Shown here one piece after another: positions 6,325-14,530 of a stretch of 27,564 nt of DNA (positions within the stretch are counted from its first letter, which is position 1; each line of letters starts with the position of its first letter). Made by a program: the position numbers and the translations under genes. Origin of the DNA: an uncultured Oscillospiraceae bacterium (GTDB lineage: Bacteria; Bacillota; Clostridia; Oscillospirales; Oscillospiraceae); the NCBI GenBank assembly GCA_910583885.1, contig CAJUAC010000033.1, positions 1 through 27,564 of the forward strand. The letters are read 5' to 3'. The notes under the pieces are model-generated. The model did not search any database. It was given only the letters and a program-made list of their open reading frames with translations, and was not told the DNA's origin.

Positions 6325-8877
6325 ATGGCGACATTTATTGTAAACGGCCGGACCGTGACAGCGGAGCGGAACCAGAAGCTGCTGCGCTTTTTGCGGGACG
6401 AGCTGCATCTCACTTCGGCCAAGGATGGGTGCAGCGAGGGTGCCTGCGGGACCTGTACGGTCCTGGTAGACGGCAAGGCGGTCCGCGCCTGCGTGCTGGC
6501 CACCGACAAGCTGGAGGGCAAGCGGGTGATGACCGTGGAGGGCCTGGGGGAGTTTGAGCGGGCAGCCTACACCTACGGCTTTGGCGAGGCGGGGGCAGTG
6601 CAGTGCGGCTTTTGCATCCCGGGTATGGTCATGGCGGCCAAGGCACTGCTGGATCAGAACCCGGACCCCACAGAGGTGGAGATCCGGCACGCCCTGCGCA
6701 ACAACATCTGCCGCTGTACGGGATATGTGAAGATTGTCGAGGGCGTGCGCCGGACAGCGGCGATCCTCCGTGCCGGACGCCTGCCGGAGGATACGTGCGC
6801 CTGGGAGGTGGGGGCGCGGGTCCACCGGGTGGATGTGGCGGAGAAGGTCCAGGGGACGGGCCTCTATCCGGACGATGTATCCATGGACGGGATGCTCTAT
6901 GCCTCCGCCGTCCGTTCTGCCCACCCCCGTGCCCTTGTCAAGGCCATCCACCGGGAGGAGGCCCTGGCCCTGCCAGGTGTGGCTGCTGTGTTCACCGCAG
7001 AGGATATCCCGGGGCAGAATAAGGTGGGCCATCTGGTGAAGGATTGGGACACCATGATCGCCGTGGGCAGCATGACCCACTATCTGGGGGATGCCATCTG
7101 TCTGGTGGTGGCAGAGAGCCCGGAGATTTTGGAGAAAGCCAAGCGCATGGTACAGGTGGAGTATGAGGTTCTCACCCCGGTCCGCTCCCCCCAGGAGGCC
7201 ATGGCCCACGATGCGCCCCTGGTCCACCGCTCCGGCAATTTGCTGGCCCACAAGCACATCCAGCGGGGCAATGCCGCCCTGGCCATCGCCCGCAGCAAAC
7301 ACGTCATCACCCGGCAGTTTACCACCCCCTGTACAGAGCACGCCTTCCTGGAGCCGGAGTGCGCCGTGGCCTATCCGGACGGGGACGGGGTGATGATCCT
7401 CTCCGCCGACCAGGGGGCCTACGACACCCAGCACGAGACTGCACCCATGCTGGGGCTGCCGGCGGAGAAGGTAAAGGTAAGGAACCTGCTGGTAGGCGGC
7501 GGCTTTGGCGGCAAGGAGGACGTGACCGTCCAGCACCTGGCCGCCCTGGCGGCCTACCTCACCAAACGGCCTGTCAAGTGCAAGCTGAGCCGGGCGGAGA
7601 GCCTGCTCATCCACCCCAAGCGCCACCCTATGGAGATGGAATTTGCTATTGGCTGCGACGAAAACGGCCTCATCCAGGGGGTGGCCGCCAATGTCATCGC
7701 GGACACTGGGGCCTATGCCTCCCTGGGCGGGCCGGTGCTGGAGCGGGCCTGCACCCATGCGTCAGGCCCCTACCACTATGAGAACTTCCAGATTGACGGC
7801 TACGCCTACTACACCAACAATCCCCCCAGCGGGGCATTCCGGGGCTTCGGCGTGACCCAGACCTGCTTCTGCATCGAGACGCTGCTCAATGAGATGGCGG
7901 ATATCGTGGGGATCTCCCCCTGGGAGATCCGCTACCGCAACGCCATCCGGCCCGGCGAGGTGCTGCCCAACGGCCAGATCGTAGGCCCGGAGACTGGCCT
8001 GGTGGAGACGCTGGAGGCGGTAAAGCCCTACTATGACGGGGCGAAATACGCGGGCCTGGCCTGTGCCATGAAAAATGCCGGCGTAGGCGTGGGCATCCCG
8101 GACACCGGCCGGTGCCGCCTGGTGGTGGCGGAGGGCAGGGTCCATATCCAGGCCGGAGCCTCCTGCATCGGCCAGGGGCTGGGGACCGTGCTGACCCAGA
8201 TGTGCTGCGGCCAGCTGGGGCTGGCCCGGGAGCAGGTGGTTTACGAGCGCTCCAACACCTTCGAGGCCCCTGACGCCGGTACCACCTCCGGCTCCCGGCA
8301 GACCCTCATCACCGGCGAGGCCTGCCGCCGGGCCTGTGTGGAGCTGAAAAAGGAGTTGGAGGGGAGGGCCCTCACTGATCTGGAGGGCAGATCCTACTAC
8401 GGCGAGTACCTGGCCAAAACCGACCCCCTGGGAGCCAATGTGCCCAACCCCGTCAGCCATGTAGCCTATGGCTACGCTACCCAGCTGTGCATCCTGGGGG
8501 AGGACGGCAAAATTGAGCGGATGGTGGCCGCTCACGATGTGGGCAAGGCGGTGAACCCCACCTCCTGCGAGGGCCAAATTGAGGGGGGTGTGGTCATGTC
8601 CATGGGGTTTGCCCTGACAGAGGGATACCCGCTGGCCGATTGCCGCCCAACGGCCAAATTCGGCACACTGGGGCTGTTCAAGGCGGATCAGGTTCCAGCG
8701 ATCACCGCGATTCTGGTAGAGAAGCCTGGGCTGGATGTGGCCTGTGGGGCCATCGGCATCGGGGAGATCACCTCCATCCCTACCGCCCCCGCCATTGCGG
8801 ACGCCTACTTCCGCTACGATGGGAAGCGGCGTTACAGCCTGCCCCTGGAGGGGACGCCCTACAGCCGGAAACGGTGA
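6325..8877 (+). CDS. Single-chain 2Fe-2S/molybdopterin xanthine dehydrogenase (Se-dependent type)
   Basis: An 850-residue molybdo-hydroxylase. Residues 1-75 are a plant-type ferredoxin with C36, C41, C44 and C56; residues 76-150 hold the second [2Fe-2S] with C94, C97, C129 and C131 (QCGFCIPG, CRCTGY). From about 155 come the aldehyde oxidase/xanthine dehydrogenase Mo-binding domains: TEHAFLEPE, LVGGGFGGKED, SGAFRGFGVTQ (substrate Arg), GQGLGTVLTQM, TTSGSRQT and GAIGIGEITSIPTAPAIADA with the catalytic Glu. There is no FAD domain and no FAD subunit gene beside it. This two-domain fusion is the layout of the selenium-dependent xanthine dehydrogenase family (TIGR03311). It likely oxidises hypoxanthine/xanthine, fitting the nearby nucleoside genes; other N-heterocycles are possible. 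ATG 6325 follows GGAGAAGGAG; the frame is open to 6244, but that lies in the promoter. Confidence 0.9.
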   Translation: MATFIVNGRTVTAERNQKLLRFLRDELHLTSAKDGCSEGACGTCTVLVDGKAVRACVLATDKLEGKRVMTVEGLGEFERAAYTYGFGEAGAVQCGFCIPGMVMAAKALLDQNPDPTEVEIRHALRNNICRCTGYVKIVEGVRRTAAILRAGRLPEDTCAWEVGARVHRVDVAEKVQGTGLYPDDVSMDGMLYASAVRSAHPRALVKAIHREEALALPGVAAVFTAEDIPGQNKVGHLVKDWDTMIAVGSMTHYLGDAICLVVAESPEILEKAKRMVQVEYEVLTPVRSPQEAMAHDAPLVHRSGNLLAHKHIQRGNAALAIARSKHVITRQFTTPCTEHAFLEPECAVAYPDGDGVMILSADQGAYDTQHETAPMLGLPAEKVKVRNLLVGGGFGGKEDVTVQHLAALAAYLTKRPVKCKLSRAESLLIHPKRHPMEMEFAIGCDENGLIQGVAANVIADTGAYASLGGPVLERACTHASGPYHYENFQIDGYAYYTNNPPSGAFRGFGVTQTCFCIETLLNEMADIVGISPWEIRYRNAIRPGEVLPNGQIVGPETGLVETLEAVKPYYDGAKYAGLACAMKNAGVGVGIPDTGRCRLVVAEGRVHIQAGASCIGQGLGTVLTQMCCGQLGLAREQVVYERSNTFEAPDAGTTSGSRQTLITGEACRRACVELKKELEGRALTDLEGRSYYGEYLAKTDPLGANVPNPVSHVAYGYATQLCILGEDGKIERMVAAHDVGKAVNPTSCEGQIEGGVVMSMGFALTEGYPLADCRPTAKFGTLGLFKADQVPAITAILVEKPGLDVACGAIGIGEITSIPTAPAIADAYFRYDGKRRYSLPLEGTPYSRKR

Positions 8878-8934
8878 GAGAGGGCTGGGCGTCCCTCCGG
8901 TTTCCTGAGGAGGAGGCATCGGATCAAACGGCAG

Positions 8935-8962
8935 AGCCCCGGAACCAGATGGTCCCGGGGCT
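8935..8962. terminator. Hairpin between convergent xdh-type gene and gtrA-type gene
   Basis: A 12-bp stem with one A-C mismatch (8935-8946 with 8951-8962, GCCCCGG core) around a 4-nt loop. On the plus strand it is followed by TTCATGCTTC, a moderate tail. It can end both convergent units. Confidence 0.65.
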
Positions 8963-8970
8963 TCATGCTT

Positions 8971-9390
8971 CTATTTCCGCGGGTGCTTTTGAGCCACGCT
9001 GTTGGTGTCAAGGGAGTCCCGGAAGACAACAAACCGGTCAAAGAGGAACTCCAGGATAAAATTGGCGGCCATATTCAACAGGGTCACAAGGTATTCGTTC
9101 CATCCCAGCGTGTCCGCCAGGTAGCCACCCAGCCAGGTGGACAGGGGCGTGAAGACGCAGTAGAACCCCAATACCTGGATCATGGCCTTTGGTACATTGC
9201 CCGCGGATTGGAAGGTGTAGCGCCGGTTGAGGGTGAAGTTCCACAGGACCGACAGCACCAGGGCAATCAGATAGCAGGGCCAATAGCTCCAGGCGGTCAG
9301 CTCATTAAGCAGAGAGAAGGCCCCCAGCTCAATGATCCCGGCGGAGAGGGAAAACAGCAGGAATTTCAGTGTGCGCAGAAGCTCAGTCAT
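8971..9390 (-). CDS. GtrA-family small membrane protein
   Basis: A 139-residue protein with four predicted membrane helices: about 8-28 (LKFLLFSLSAGIIELGAFSLL), 36-56 (YWPCYLIALVLSVLWNFTLN), 75-97 (QVLGFYCVFTPLSTWLGGYLA) and 102-120. WNFTLNRRYTFQS after helix 2 and FDRFVVFRD near the end are the hallmarks of the GtrA family (PF04138), which is linked to transfer of lipid-linked sugars or wall polysaccharide across the membrane. It is the last gene of the aminotransferase-aldolase-kinase operon, 18 nt behind the kinase stop with an AAAGGGGGG ribosome site. Why a GtrA protein is in a catabolic operon is unclear; it might help a sugar precursor cross the membrane. Confidence 0.85.
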   Translation of the reverse strand: MTELLRTLKFLLFSLSAGIIELGAFSLLNELTAWSYWPCYLIALVLSVLWNFTLNRRYTFQSAGNVPKAMIQVLGFYCVFTPLSTWLGGYLADTLGWNEYLVTLLNMAANFILEFLFDRFVVFRDSLDTNSVAQKHPRK

Positions 9391-9408
9391 ACAGGACCCC
9401 CCTTTGTA

Positions 9409-10998
9409 TCAGCCGCCGTTCAGCGCCCGGAAAAGGGCCCTGTTGGACGGGTAGAGCTTTTGGAATACCTGGTAATTTTGATCGTAGGCGGCCCGGTTGG
9501 CCGGGCGGGGCGTATGGGTCCGTTCTACCGGGATCAGGCCGGCCGCTGCATCCAGATCCCGGACAATCCCCAGCCCCACACCGGCCACCGCCGCTGCGCC
9601 CACGGAGCCCGCGTTCTGGGGGCTGGCCGTCACCTGGACGGTCCGGCCAATGACATCAGCAAGGATTTGCGCCGTCACCGGGGACAGCGCGCCGCCGCCC
9701 ACAAAGCGGATCGGGTCGGAGACCGGCAGCTTGCGCGCCTGGCACTCCAGCATCCAGCGCAGATGGTAGCAGACACCCTCCAGCACCGCCCGGATCAGCT
9801 CAGTCTTGCCGGTGTCCAGCCGGATGTTGAAGAACATCCCGGCAGCGGCGGGGTCCTCGAAGGGGCAGCGGTTGCCGTGGAGCCAGGGGGTGAAGAGCAC
9901 GCCCCCCGCCCCCGGCGGGATCTGCTCCACCGTCTCGGTCAGGTAGTCGTAGAGGCTGGCGTACACCGCCTCCTGGCCGCCCGCGATGTCCTTTTTTTCC
10001 AGGTAGACGCCGATCTCATCCAAGGCCAGGTGGTCCTTCACCCACTCCAGGCACTTCCCGGCGGTCTCCATCTCGGCGAAATAGTTGTACCGCCCCCGCT
10101 GGGCCCCCACAATGGCGGCAATCATGGCGGATACATCCACCCGCTGCCGGTCTGTGACCGTAGAGACCCAGCCGGAGGTGCCGCAGTAGATATGGGTGCT
10201 GCCTACAGCGGTGGCCCCGGCCCCTACGCCGATGAGGGAGGCGTCCCCGCCGCCGCCAAAGACCGGCGTACCTGGGGCGAGGCCCAGCTCCGCCGCTGCC
10301 TGCCCCGTCAGGCCGCCCACCTGGCTGGATGCCTGGATAATGGGGGGCAGATGGGCCATGTCCACACCAAAGAGCCGGCACAGCTCCCCGCTCCAGGCCC
10401 CCTTCCGGGTGTCATAGAGCAGGGCGGCATAGGCGGAGTCCTCTGTCATGACAGCCCTGCCGGTACAGCGCAGGAGCAGGTACTCTTTTACATCCAGCCA
10501 CTTGTCCGCCCGCAGGAAGTTCTCCGGCTCATGGGACTGCACCCACTTATATTTCCAGACCGGGTCCTTCACGCTGCTGGGCACTGCGCCGGTGGCCCGC
10601 AGGCACTTCAGCAGCTTCCCCACGTTGGCCCCGGCGATCTGGGGGCCGTGGGCCAGCCCTTTTTTCAGCTCCGCACCTGCCCGCTGGTCCATGTAGCTCA
10701 TGGCCCGGCGCACCGGCTTCCCGGCCCGGTCCACCAGTACCAGCCCCTGCATCTGGGAGCAGAAGGAGAGCCCTGCCACCGCCTGGGGGGACACGTCCGT
10801 CTTTGCGAACAGCGCCCGGGTGGTGCTGCACATGGCTGCCCACCACTCCTCCGGCTCCTGCTCCGCGCCGCCGCCGGGCAGAAGGTACAGCTTGTAGCCC
10901 TCCTGGGCGCTGGAGAGCAGCGTGATCTGCTCCCCAATGCCGAACAGGCAGGTTTTTACCCCCGTGGTGCCGATATCATACGCCAGTACATAGGTCAT
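9409..10998 (-). CDS. FGGY-family carbohydrate kinase
   Basis: A 529-residue sugar kinase of the actin/hexokinase fold, nearest to xylulokinase-like members. YDIGTTGVKTCLF (about 6-18) is phosphate loop 1; SQMQGLVLVD and SYMDQRA are typical of the xylulokinase group; PVFGGGGDASLIGVGAGA is the central FGGY segment with the likely catalytic Asp; CGTSGWV and FVGGGALSPVTAQILADVIGRTV bind ATP. It should phosphorylate a pentulose, tetrulose or related polyol at the terminal hydroxyl, giving the substrate for the class II aldolase coded upstream. GGGAGGGAG precedes the ATG, 15 nt behind the TetR stop. Family is firm; the sugar cannot be read from sequence. Confidence 0.92.
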   Translation of the reverse strand: MTYVLAYDIGTTGVKTCLFGIGEQITLLSSAQEGYKLYLLPGGGAEQEPEEWWAAMCSTTRALFAKTDVSPQAVAGLSFCSQMQGLVLVDRAGKPVRRAMSYMDQRAGAELKKGLAHGPQIAGANVGKLLKCLRATGAVPSSVKDPVWKYKWVQSHEPENFLRADKWLDVKEYLLLRCTGRAVMTEDSAYAALLYDTRKGAWSGELCRLFGVDMAHLPPIIQASSQVGGLTGQAAAELGLAPGTPVFGGGGDASLIGVGAGATAVGSTHIYCGTSGWVSTVTDRQRVDVSAMIAAIVGAQRGRYNYFAEMETAGKCLEWVKDHLALDEIGVYLEKKDIAGGQEAVYASLYDYLTETVEQIPPGAGGVLFTPWLHGNRCPFEDPAAAGMFFNIRLDTGKTELIRAVLEGVCYHLRWMLECQARKLPVSDPIRFVGGGALSPVTAQILADVIGRTVQVTASPQNAGSVGAAAVAGVGLGIVRDLDAAAGLIPVERTHTPRPANRAAYDQNYQVFQKLYPSNRALFRALNGG

Positions 10999-11013
10999 CC
11001 ATGCTCCCTCCCG

Positions 11014-11667
11014 TCATGCCTGCCGGTGGACGATGCTGTCCCGCTCCAGGGTGAAGGCGGATTCAAAGAATTTGAGCAGCTCCCGCTCCACAAGAGCCTC
11101 CCGCTCCGCAATCTCCCCGCCGGCGTACAGCCGGAACCGCTCCCGGTAGTAGCCGCAGCAGCCGGAGAACTGTACCATCATCAGCAGGCTGTCAAAAAAG
11201 AATGCGAACATCGCCGGGTCCATATCCCGGCGCAGGTCCCCGTTGGCCTGGCACTGGGCGATGCGCCCGGCGTAGAGCCGGGCTGCCGCGCCCTCGATCT
11301 TCCCCGCCAATGCGGCGGCCTGCTCCCCACCGGCTACGGTGAGCATACTGTACAGGCGCACATAGCCTGGGTGCTCCCGGGAGAAAGCCAGCAGGGCGCG
11401 GATAATCTGCCGGGCCTGCTCCAGCACCGGACCCTCCCGGGCCGCCGCCTCGGAGAGTACGGTGTCCAGGCCCTCCAGGCTGCGGTCCAGGCAGGCGCGG
11501 AAAAAGCCGTCCTTGTCCCCGTAGTATTTATAGAGCGCCCCCACACTGATGCCGGCCCTGGCCGCAATGGCACGCATGTTGGCCTGGCCGGGGCCGCAGC
11601 TGGCAAATTCCTCAATGCCCGCCTCCAGGATCTCCTCCAGTTTTTCCGGCGGCAGTTTTTTCAGCAT
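11014..11667 (-). CDS. TetR/AcrR-family transcriptional regulator
   Basis: A 217-residue regulator. The N-terminal helix-turn-helix is clear: EKLEEILEAGIEEFASCGPGQANMRAIAARAGISVGALYKYYGDKDGFFRACL (about 8-60), the TetR signature. The remaining helices form the ligand and dimer domain, with a Phe/Met-rich helix (AMFAFFFDSLLMMVQFSGCCGYY). The ATG at 11667 lies inside the end of the aldolase gene, a 7-nt overlap that suggests translational coupling; GGGGAAG is just upstream. It sits in the middle of the operon it probably controls, so expression is autogenous. A GTGAA-N6-TTCAC repeat at 14282-14297 is the natural operator candidate. The inducer may be an intermediate of the unknown pathway. Confidence 0.9.
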   Translation of the reverse strand: MLKKLPPEKLEEILEAGIEEFASCGPGQANMRAIAARAGISVGALYKYYGDKDGFFRACLDRSLEGLDTVLSEAAAREGPVLEQARQIIRALLAFSREHPGYVRLYSMLTVAGGEQAAALAGKIEGAAARLYAGRIAQCQANGDLRRDMDPAMFAFFFDSLLMMVQFSGCCGYYRERFRLYAGGEIAEREALVERELLKFFESAFTLERDSIVHRQA

Positions 11668-12770
11668 AGCCGCTTCTTCCCCGCGTAAGAGGCGACAAAC
11701 AGCGTGCGCTGGAGCAGGGCATCCAGCCGCCCGAGCGGACGGCAGCCAGGCGCTGTGTCCGCAAACCGCCGCGCCGCACAGCCCTTGCGCAGCAGAAGGC
11801 GCAGCGCCTCCAGCTCGCTGGAGTCCGTGCCTATGCACAGCGCCCCTGCATCCCGCAGCAGAACCGCATTCCTGCCCCGCAGAGCCTTTGCCACCTCGCC
11901 GGGCTCACAGCGTACACAGCGCACGTCCACCCCAGCCAGCTGGGCCAGGTCGTCCAGCAGGGGCCGCAGGGCCCTGCCCTCCCGGCTGACCGCCGCCACC
12001 GCCGGGGCAGCCTCATGGGCGACGTACTGGGCGCTGGTGGAGCGGTAGACAGCGGCGTGGAGGGCGGCGGCCAGAGGCAACTTCCGGTCCTCCAGCCAGA
12101 ACGCCTGCCGGCGGCAGCCCAGGGTCAGGAGGAACGCATCCCCCCGCCGCTCACTGCTGCCGTAGTCAAGGATCCGGCCCGCAGGGATCGGCTCCCTTCC
12201 GGCGCGGAGCCGGATATGCTCCCCGCAGGCATCCTCCAGGGCCTCCGCCACGGAGAACGCGTCCTCCATGGATTCCCCCATGCACAGCGCGCCATGGCGG
12301 CGCAGCAGCACGGCGGGGCTGTCCGGCCACGCCGCCACCTGGGCCTCCACCGCCCGCCGCAGGCGGTTCGTGGAGGGCAGGCCGTAGGCCGCGCAGGGGA
12401 TCCAGCCCCCCAGACGGGGGTGGCCCAGATCCGGCAGGCCCTCCCCGGCCACGCCCACAACGGAGGCGTTGTCCTGATGGGTGTGGATGATGAACTGGAT
12501 CTCCGGCCGCAGCCGGTAGGCCCCGGCATGGATGCCCCGCTCACTGGAGGGCTTGATATGCCCCTGATAGGCGCAGCCCTCTATGTCCACCAGCACCAGC
12601 TGCTCCGGCCGCAGGGACGCATAGTCCATGCCGCTGGGGGTGATGACAAACCGTCCCCCCGGTATCCGGGCGCTGACATTGCCCCAGGTGCGGGCCACCA
12701 GCCCCGCTGCCAGGAGCCTGCGCCCCGCCTCAATGACCAGCTCCCTGGCCTCTTTTTCTGTATACGCCAT
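11661..12770 (-). CDS. Class II aldolase/adducin protein with decayed second domain
   Basis: A 369-residue protein. Residues 1-190 form a complete class II aldolase/adducin domain: TWGNVSAR, ITPSGMDY, Glu77 (PSSERGIH), His96 and His98 (IIHTHQD) and His159 (LLRRHGALCMG), the metal ligands of fuculose-phosphate aldolase-like enzymes. Family members usually end near 210-230. Here about 140 more residues follow that look like a degenerate repeat: ALHAAVYRSTSAQYVAHEAAPAVAAVS and AVLLRDAGALCIGTDSSELEALRLLL mirror GIHAGAYRLRPEIQFIIHTHQDNASVVG and AVLLRRHGALCMGESMEDAFSVAEAL, with the last His replaced by Asp307. It probably cleaves a phosphorylated sugar into DHAP plus an aldehyde, or acts as an epimerase. 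It starts 3 nt behind the aminotransferase stop, with TTGGAGGGA as ribosome site. Confidence 0.87.
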   Translation of the reverse strand: MAYTEKEARELVIEAGRRLLAAGLVARTWGNVSARIPGGRFVITPSGMDYASLRPEQLVLVDIEGCAYQGHIKPSSERGIHAGAYRLRPEIQFIIHTHQDNASVVGVAGEGLPDLGHPRLGGWIPCAAYGLPSTNRLRRAVEAQVAAWPDSPAVLLRRHGALCMGESMEDAFSVAEALEDACGEHIRLRAGREPIPAGRILDYGSSERRGDAFLLTLGCRRQAFWLEDRKLPLAAALHAAVYRSTSAQYVAHEAAPAVAAVSREGRALRPLLDDLAQLAGVDVRCVRCEPGEVAKALRGRNAVLLRDAGALCIGTDSSELEALRLLLRKGCAARRFADTAPGCRPLGRLDALLQRTLFVASYAGKKRLC

Positions 12771-12773
12771 GGC

Positions 12774-14258
12774 CTATCCCTCCAATGGGCCGCAGTTGGA
12801 CAGCACCCGGTCAAACCGGGCCAGCACGTCGTCAACCATCTCCTCCGTGTAGGCGGCGCTGGTGTAGAGCCGGGATCCGGCCAGGGTGACGATCCCCTCG
12901 GCCATGTAGGCCGCCCCCATATGCTCCATCTCCCGCTGGCGGATGCTGGTCTGCTTCAGTACCTCCCGGATGGCCCAGGGCTTTTTCCAGTCAATGGCAA
13001 AATGCATGGTCCCGACGCTGTCCAAATGGCAGATAGAGCCCTGGTTGAAGGCCACAAAGGGCAAATGGTACTTCTGGATCAGCCCCTGCAGGCCCCGCGT
13101 CAGCCGGTCGCCCATCCGCCCCGCAGCCTCGCAGGCGTTGGTACGCTCGATCTCGCACAGGGTATAGTATCCCGCCGCGCAGGAGAGGGGGGTGGCGGCC
13201 ATGGTGCCGCCGCACATGGCCTTTGCCACCTTCTTGCCTGACGAGTCCAGCCCGGCCCCCAGATGGGCCATGCAGTCCGCGTGGCCCCCTACGCCCCCAG
13301 CGCCCGGGTAGCCACCGGCAATGATCTTGCCGAACACCGTCAGATCCGGGTCTACGCCGAAGTAGCCCTGGGCCCCGCTCAGCCCGATGCGGAAGCCGGT
13401 CACTACCTCGTCAAACACCAGCAGGGCCCCGTACTTCCGGGCCAGCTGGGCTGTCCCGCGGACAAACTCCTTGGACAGCGGCCGGGTGCCGCTCTCCGGC
13501 CCCATGGGCTCCAGATAGACCGCCGCCGTGCCGCCAGTGCGCTGGTTGGCCTTGAGCTTGCGCTCCAGGTCCTCCAGGTCGTTGGGGAAAAACTCATTGG
13601 TGTGCTTGAACACGAAGCCGGGCACGCCCTTGGACAGGATGCCCTTGGTGCCTGGAATGCGCATCCCGTAGGCCAGCTGGTCGGACCAGCCGTGGTACGC
13701 GCCGCCCATCTTCAGGATGTTCTTTTTGCCCGTCTTCAGCCGGGCGATCCGGGCCGCGCACATGTCCGCCTCCGTGCCGGAGCCCAGCATCCGGAACATC
13801 TCCACCGAGGGCACCAGGTCGGAGATCTTCTTGGCCAGCTTGTACTCAAACTCGTGGAACAGCCCCGTGGAGGGCCCGCAGGTTTGCAGCAGCTCGATCA
13901 CCCTGTCCCGTACTTCCGGCACGTTGCTGCCCAGGATGGTGGGGCCGCCGGCCTGGAGCAGGTCATAGTACCAGTTGCCGTCGATGTCATATAGCTTTGC
14001 CCCCTCCGCCTTGGTGATGACGATGGGGAAGGGGTAGTTGAAGGCCAGGTTGTGCTGTACGCCGCCGGGGATCACTTTCCGGGCCTGCCCGACCATTGTT
14101 TTGGACGTGAGGCACTTCGCATCGAAATACTCCGCCACATACTCCGCCAGCTTTTCCCGCCGGATGGAGTATACCGGCTGCCGGATCAGCCCGTCCAGCT
14201 GCGCTGTCACCGCCGCCGCGTCCAGATATTCGTCTATCGCAAAACCGTTGTATGCCAT
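12774..14258 (-). CDS. Class III PLP aminotransferase (GSA-aminomutase-like)
   Basis: A 494-residue PLP enzyme of the class III family, closest by eye to glutamate-1-semialdehyde aminomutase-like aminotransferases. The motifs are MFRMLGSGTEADMCAARIAR, GGAYHGWSDQ (PLP phosphate and stacking), LLVFDEVVTGFR with Asp283 that binds the pyridine N, and TVFGKIIAGGYPGAGG with Lys311 as the internal aldimine. It carries an N-terminal extension of about 70 residues before KVIPGGVQHNLAF. Biosynthetic HemL is unlikely because no haem genes are near. It heads an operon with an aldolase, TetR, sugar kinase and GtrA. ATG 14258 follows GGGAGG by 6 nt; the open frame beyond it covers the operator candidate. 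Confidence 0.88.
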   Translation of the reverse strand: MAYNGFAIDEYLDAAAVTAQLDGLIRQPVYSIRREKLAEYVAEYFDAKCLTSKTMVGQARKVIPGGVQHNLAFNYPFPIVITKAEGAKLYDIDGNWYYDLLQAGGPTILGSNVPEVRDRVIELLQTCGPSTGLFHEFEYKLAKKISDLVPSVEMFRMLGSGTEADMCAARIARLKTGKKNILKMGGAYHGWSDQLAYGMRIPGTKGILSKGVPGFVFKHTNEFFPNDLEDLERKLKANQRTGGTAAVYLEPMGPESGTRPLSKEFVRGTAQLARKYGALLVFDEVVTGFRIGLSGAQGYFGVDPDLTVFGKIIAGGYPGAGGVGGHADCMAHLGAGLDSSGKKVAKAMCGGTMAATPLSCAAGYYTLCEIERTNACEAAGRMGDRLTRGLQGLIQKYHLPFVAFNQGSICHLDSVGTMHFAIDWKKPWAIREVLKQTSIRQREMEHMGAAYMAEGIVTLAGSRLYTSAAYTEEMVDDVLARFDRVLSNCGPLEG

Positions 14259-14281
14259 GGTGCGCCTCCCTGTCTGAACTT

Positions 14282-14297
14282 GTGAACCAATATTCAC
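14282..14297. promoter_or_regulatory. Inverted repeat GTGAA-N6-TTCAC, possible TetR operator
   Basis: GTGAA (14282-14286) and TTCAC (14293-14297) form a 16-bp imperfect palindrome just downstream of the -10 of the operon promoter, at the expected transcription start. Position and size suit a TetR dimer, and a TetR gene is in the operon. Confidence 0.5.
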
Positions 14298-14308
14298 GTC
14301 TTAGCCAC

Positions 14309-14337
14309 AGGGTAGCACAGGTTGGCAGGGTTGTCAA
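14309..14337 (-). promoter_or_regulatory. Sigma-A promoter of the aminotransferase-aldolase-kinase operon
   Basis: On the minus strand a perfect TTGACA (14332-14337), 17 nt, TACCCT (14309-14314). It lies about 50 nt before the aminotransferase ATG, with the GTGAA repeat between them. Confidence 0.78.
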
Positions 14338-14530
14338 GGTCTGCTTTAGTAAATCTGCACAAGTGGGGAGGGGATGCGCGGTGGAAAACCATCCGTTTCA
14401 ACGATCCTCCGCGGCGAAGATATTACAAAATTGTTAATTCCTTGTGAATTTACTTCCAATCTTTTGTCGGTTATGGTAGACTGGTGTCGATTTATTTTTG
14501 GCTTTTTTAGCCGGAAGAAGGGGAAAATTG

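Noticed and set aside
8965..11688. A 907-codon open frame on the plus strand across the gtrA, kinase and TetR genes.
   Set aside because: It is antisense to three genes with clear family motifs; GC-rich DNA keeps the opposite frame free of stops. The protein shows no domain and is Gly/Pro/His/Gln-rich.
12774..14258. Calling the class III aminotransferase HemL of haem synthesis.
   Set aside because: It has a long N-terminal extension and sits in a sugar-type operon with no haem genes; the family resemblance alone is not enough.
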